Assembly (NCBI GenBank): GCA_041398705.1 | Contig: JAWKUI010000002.1 | Location: 186,001 to 250,000, forward strand | Reading direction: 5' to 3' | Length of the DNA stretch: 64,000 bases | Source of the DNA: NORP259 sp041398705 | GTDB taxonomy: Bacteria; Planctomycetota; UBA1135; GCA-002686595 | Shown here: in pieces, positions 60,562 to 64,000 of the stretch | Layout of the letters: each line of letters begins with the position of its first letter | Numbering within the stretch: the first letter of the stretch is position 1 | Translations under genes and position numbers: made by a program | Notes under the pieces: model-generated | Told to the model about the DNA's origin: nothing | The model's database searches: none | What the model saw: only the letters and a program-made list of their open reading frames with translations

Positions 60562-62046
60562 TCATGGCTTCGGGCCGGCCCACTGCTGCAGGTGTTGGTC
60601 CCGGGTTTCTCGCAGCTCTCCTAGGATGGCGGCCTGCTCCGGCTGCCTGGCGAGGTTGTGGAATTGCCCCGGATCGCCGCGCATCTCGTAGAGTTCCTCC
60701 TGTCCCCCATCGAACGAAAGCAACGCCCAGTCGCGGGTGCGCACGAGGTTGCCCTTGCTCGCCTGGGCGAAGGCATAGGGTCGATGGGGCGCACCCGGTT
60801 GCAGCAGGTTGCTGCCTTGGCAGTGTTCGGGAACGGGCAGCCCGGCCAGGTCGCAGAGGGTCGGGAACAGGTCGATCGCTTCGACGGGATGGCCGGACAC
60901 CTGCCCACCGTCTCCGATTCCGGGCCCAGCCATCACGAGCGGAATGCGCACCGATTCCTCGTGAAGGCCCTGCTTTTGCCAGAGGCCGTGTTCACCGAGG
61001 TGGTACCCGTGGTCCGAAGCGAACACGACGATCGTGTTTTGCGCGAGTCCTGCGGCGTCCAGGGCCTCGAGGACCTTGCGCACCTGATCGTCCATGTACG
61101 AAACCGACGCGTAGTAGGCGCGCAGCACCCGTTGGCGCTGCAGCGCTTCCGTGAGTCCCGCCGACTCGGACGTCATGTGGATGCCAGCTGCGGCCATGTC
61201 GTCGCGGTCCCCAGCGGGCACCGTGGGCAGGCTCAGTTGTTCGGCGACGTAGGGTTCAAAGAAGCGTTCGGGCGCCACCAACGGCACGTGCGGGCGCACG
61301 AATCCCACGGCCAGGAAGAAGGGCTGATCGGGTTGTTGCGCCGCCTCGTGCAGCCACTGCGCCGCGCGTTCGCTCGCCTGGTTGTCGGCTTGTTCTAGCC
61401 CCTCGCCGCGCACCTCCACCGCGTAGAAGGCGGCGCCAAAACCCAGGTCGTAGTGCTTGTCGCGTTCGAACCGCAGGCGGTAGTTCGAGATCTGGTAGCC
61501 GAAACCTTCGCTCGCCCACTCCGGCGCCTGGACGTTGAACACCTCGTCCCACGACTCCGGGTGGTCGAACCCGCTGACCCCGGCGGTGATGTCCCCTGGC
61601 ACCCGCATGTGGAAGACCTTGCTCACCCGCGCGGTGTGGTACCCGTGGCGACGGAAGTGTTCCGCTAAGGTCGCGCGCTCTCCCAACACCTCTTCCAACC
61701 GCCCCGCGGAGCCATTGCCCAGCACGCCATTGCGCGCCGGATACATGCCCGACATCAACGCAGCCCGCGCCGGGGCGCAGATCGGGAATTGCGCATAGGC
61801 GCGCTCCCAACGCACTCCGCGCCGGGCCAGCGCGTCGATGGCGGGCGTGTGCACCTCGTCATTGCCGTAACAGCCCACCGCTTGAGCGCCGAGGTCGTCC
61901 GCGAGGATCAAGAGCACGTTGGGTCGCTGGACCGGGACTTGGGTTTCGCGGACTGCCGGTTCCGGTCCGTTTGTCTTGCCGGGCGAGACGCAGCCGGCGA
62001 TGCCGAAGGCGCAGATCAGGGCGGCAAGGGTGAGTTTGGCAGTCAT
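60562..62046 (-). CDS. Sulfatase lipoprotein (FGly, Cys type)
   Basis: The 494-residue protein starts with a lipoprotein signal (FGIAGC, Cys19). The alkaline-phosphatase-like sulfatase core begins with RPNVLLILADDLGAQ (Asp50/Asp51) and the formylglycine motif PICAPARAALMSG, where Cys90 would be converted to formylglycine. Further metal ligands are in VVFASDHGYHLGEHGLWQKQ. Overall it resembles iduronate-2-sulfatase-type enzymes. Planctomycetes carry many such genes for sulfated polysaccharides. No maturase gene is nearby, so its modification depends on a gene elsewhere. Confidence 0.9.
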   Translation of the reverse strand: MTAKLTLAALICAFGIAGCVSPGKTNGPEPAVRETQVPVQRPNVLLILADDLGAQAVGCYGNDEVHTPAIDALARRGVRWERAYAQFPICAPARAALMSGMYPARNGVLGNGSAGRLEEVLGERATLAEHFRRHGYHTARVSKVFHMRVPGDITAGVSGFDHPESWDEVFNVQAPEWASEGFGYQISNYRLRFERDKHYDLGFGAAFYAVEVRGEGLEQADNQASERAAQWLHEAAQQPDQPFFLAVGFVRPHVPLVAPERFFEPYVAEQLSLPTVPAGDRDDMAAAGIHMTSESAGLTEALQRQRVLRAYYASVSYMDDQVRKVLEALDAAGLAQNTIVVFASDHGYHLGEHGLWQKQGLHEESVRIPLVMAGPGIGDGGQVSGHPVEAIDLFPTLCDLAGLPVPEHCQGSNLLQPGAPHRPYAFAQASKGNLVRTRDWALLSFDGGQEELYEMRGDPGQFHNLARQPEQAAILGELRETRDQHLQQWAGPKP

Positions 62047-62309
62047 GCCCGGATTCTCCGCGCTTGCCCGAAGGCCGTCAATCGGCGCCGCGCCACACCG
62101 GGCTGGTGTACTTCTCGATGGGAATCCGCAGCGGGAGCAAGGGTGCGGGCCTGGAAGAAGCCGGTCTTGGAGGCCTTCACCCAGGCCATCGCTCGCGGCT
62201 CCGCCCTCGCCGTTGCCTATGCGGATCTTCTAGCCCCCCCATGTCAGGCAAGAACGCACGCGACGGGACTCGCTAGGAACCCAGCCGCGTGAGGATACGT
62301 GCTTCAGGC

Positions 62310-64000
62310 CTACTGCCTCGGCAGGATCACGGTAGGCAAGGACATGCCGCGGATCTCCGCTGGCAAGTGATCTTGGTTGGTATTCCACCAGTTCGCCCAC
62401 CAAGCGCCGTCGTGGGATTCGTGGTATTCGACCCCGGTGAGCTTGCCGAGGCCGAAGTACCCCACTCCGTAACGCGTGGCATAGGTGTCGTCGGCCACGA
62501 TCATCGCGATGAGCGTCGGAATGGCGCTGGGATCGCCGATCTCCGCCAGGGCCCGGGCCGGCGAAAAGTAGTTCGCCGACTCCGCGGGAGTCTTGAGCAT
62601 GCACTCCAACGCTGGCGCCACGGCCCAGGTGGCCCCGGGTTTGCCTAGCGCGTCCCAAGCGGCGTTGCGCAACTCGAGGCTGTGCAGATCGGGGTTTTGC
62701 ACGATAGGCAGCACGGACTGGCGCAGGTAGGTCTCGCCCGGTGCCAATTGGCCCAGCATGCGCAGGGCACTGGCGGTGAGTTCGGGGTGCTGACCGGAGG
62801 CGATCCAATTGCGAAGCAAATCCTCGAAGCCCGCGCCGAGCAGTTCACCGGCGAGGTCCAGGCCCAGGCTTTCGGCGCTGCGGGCGCTCTTGTGGAACTG
62901 GCGCATCAACTCCAGATGTTCAGGCGTGGAATCGGGCCCCGCCGAACGCAGGCGCTGCACCCACTCGCGCGAGCAGAGCTGCATGACGGCTTTGAGCTCC
63001 AAACTCCCAAACCGTGCATACCAGGCGCGGTAGGTTTCGGGATCGCCGCCCAGGTCCTGGAACGCATAGGTCAACAGGTATTCGAACCCCGTGCGATTGA
63101 CTTCCAGGGACGGATCGGTGGCCGCCAAGTTCAAAAGGGCCAATACACCTGCGTGGTTGCCGAAGACCCACGGCTTCAACACCTGTTGGCGATACGGAAC
63201 CTGCGGAATCCGGGAATAAATACCGAGCATGACCTCCAGGCCGTTTTCCAGCGCGTAGATCTCGCCAGCGATGGCGCGGGCTTCGCCCGGAGTCGCGGCC
63301 TCCGAGAGGCGCTGCAACCATTCGGCGGCCGTCAGCGCAGCCGTCGCTGGAGCTTGCGCGGTCTCGGGCCCACTCGTCCCGGCCAGCGACCGTTCCGCTG
63401 GCGCCACCAACTCCACGCCCGGTTCCGCACGCAGGGGTCTTTCTTGCGGAGTCGCCGCCGCCACCCGCATCGTAGCGATCTGCTCGCGCAGGTCCTCGAT
63501 CGTCGATTGCTGCGAACGGTGGGTCAGCCAGAACGTACCCGCGGCGACGAGCACCGCCGTGGTCAGGGTCGGAATCCATTGGGACATGATCAAAGCTCCA
63601 ATCAGGGAGGACGAGGGGGCGAGGGAAACAGCGGTCATGGAAACCAGCGAAGCCTGGGCCGATTGCAGACACCGGGCGCGCAGGGCGGCTTGGAGGGCGG
63701 CCGGCATCGGCTGCGGCGCCGCCGACAGGGAACCCAAAGTGGCCCCCACCGGCAGGGCCTTGCGCAGGAGCTTGAGGCCCCTATGCAACCGCACCCGCGC
63801 TGCGTTCGCCGAGATGCCCAGCGCCGTCGCGATCTCCGCAGGACTCTTGCCGTACTCCAGATACGGGCGCACCGCCTCGGCGTACCCCGCAGGCAGGCCG
63901 CCAACCGAGTCCTCCACCAAGGCCCGGAACTCCCGCTCCGCGGCCACCTGACCCGGCCCCGCCACAGGCGGAACCTCCAGGCGCTCCGGATCGACCTTCC
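62310..64000 (-). CDS. ECF-type sigma factor fused to a membrane helix and HEAT-like extracytoplasmic domain (5' end off window)
   Basis: The frame runs through the right edge, so the N-terminal sigma region 2 is not in the window. Visible first is sigma region 4: LPAGYAEAVRPYLEYGKSP followed by AEIATALGISANAARVRLHR. About 60 residues later there is one hydrophobic helix (WIPTLTTAVLVAAGTFWLT). After it comes a coiled-coil-like stretch, an Ala/Pro/Glu-rich linker and about 340 residues of HEAT-like helical repeats (PELTASALRMLGQLAPGE, NPDLHSLELRNAAWDALGK, ALAEIGDPSAIPTLIAMIV). It is the second sigma-TM fusion in the window, with a different outside domain from the first. No anti-sigma gene is visible. 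Confidence 0.8.
   Translation of the reverse strand, partial: KVDPERLEVPPVAGPGQVAAEREFRALVEDSVGGLPAGYAEAVRPYLEYGKSPAEIATALGISANAARVRLHRGLKLLRKALPVGATLGSLSAAPQPMPAALQAALRARCLQSAQASLVSMTAVSLAPSSSLIGALIMSQWIPTLTTAVLVAAGTFWLTHRSQQSTIEDLREQIATMRVAAATPQERPLRAEPGVELVAPAERSLAGTSGPETAQAPATAALTAAEWLQRLSEAATPGEARAIAGEIYALENGLEVMLGIYSRIPQVPYRQQVLKPWVFGNHAGVLALLNLAATDPSLEVNRTGFEYLLTYAFQDLGGDPETYRAWYARFGSLELKAVMQLCSREWVQRLRSAGPDSTPEHLELMRQFHKSARSAESLGLDLAGELLGAGFEDLLRNWIASGQHPELTASALRMLGQLAPGETYLRQSVLPIVQNPDLHSLELRNAAWDALGKPGATWAVAPALECMLKTPAESANYFSPARALAEIGDPSAIPTLIAMIVADDTYATRYGVGYFGLGKLTGVEYHESHDGAWWANWWNTNQDHLPAEIRGMSLPTVILPRQ

Overview
This 64 kb window is GC-rich bacterial chromosome, most consistent with the phylum Planctomycetota. 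That placement is inference from gene content: secreted beta-helix and FG-GAP proteins that share a C-terminal domain, sigma factors fused to membrane and extracytoplasmic domains, a Cys-type sulfatase lipoprotein, paired SPFH proteins, few Shine-Dalgarno sites and many 4-nt start/stop overlaps. No rRNA, tRNA, CRISPR array, transposase or integrase gene was seen.

Layout. Positions 1-8018 hold the end of a Y-family DNA polymerase, a small lipoprotein, a bifunctional FAD-monooxygenase/OYE-type reductase, a polytopic membrane protein and a beta-helix surface protein. A DnaE2-like polymerase follows (8257-11787). From its stop codon to about 20 kb the base composition falls and the content becomes accessory: an FG-GAP protein, a beta-helix protein whose 5' end carries a 19-nt C homopolymer, a second copy of the last 283 bp of dnaE, two coupled unknown genes, a three-gene lipoprotein/membrane operon, and a ParD antitoxin with a truncated ParE.

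From 21 to 36.5 kb the genes look like core chromosome: a four-repeat SANT/Myb-like protein, PTS enzyme I, a membrane coiled-coil protein, Tex, a beta-propeller protein, EF-G, an HMG-CoA reductase of class I type coupled to an M23-like membrane protein, and two coupled SPFH proteins. A 13-bp satellite array (36575-36993) separates these from a MORN lipoprotein, a DUF3465 protein, a nitroreductase-methyltransferase fusion, a HEAT/vWA protein, a GNAT, a 127-bp imperfect palindrome and an MBL-rhodanese fusion.

The last 20 kb carry secreted or membrane-anchored proteins, a CBS protein, a DAG-kinase/PAP2 lipid pair, a sigma factor joined to a transmembrane helix and carboxypeptidase-regulatory-like domains, a divergent cluster that looks like amino-acid racemisation and deacylation (SSS symporter, GNAT, racemase / M20 hydrolase, alanine racemase), a VOC protein, a sulfatase, and a second sigma-TM fusion with a HEAT-like C-terminus that runs off the right edge.

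The strongest leads are the putative phase-variable surface gene lying between two copies of the dnaE 3' end, the two one-piece membrane-tethered sigma factors, the 13-bp satellite and the 127-bp palindrome.
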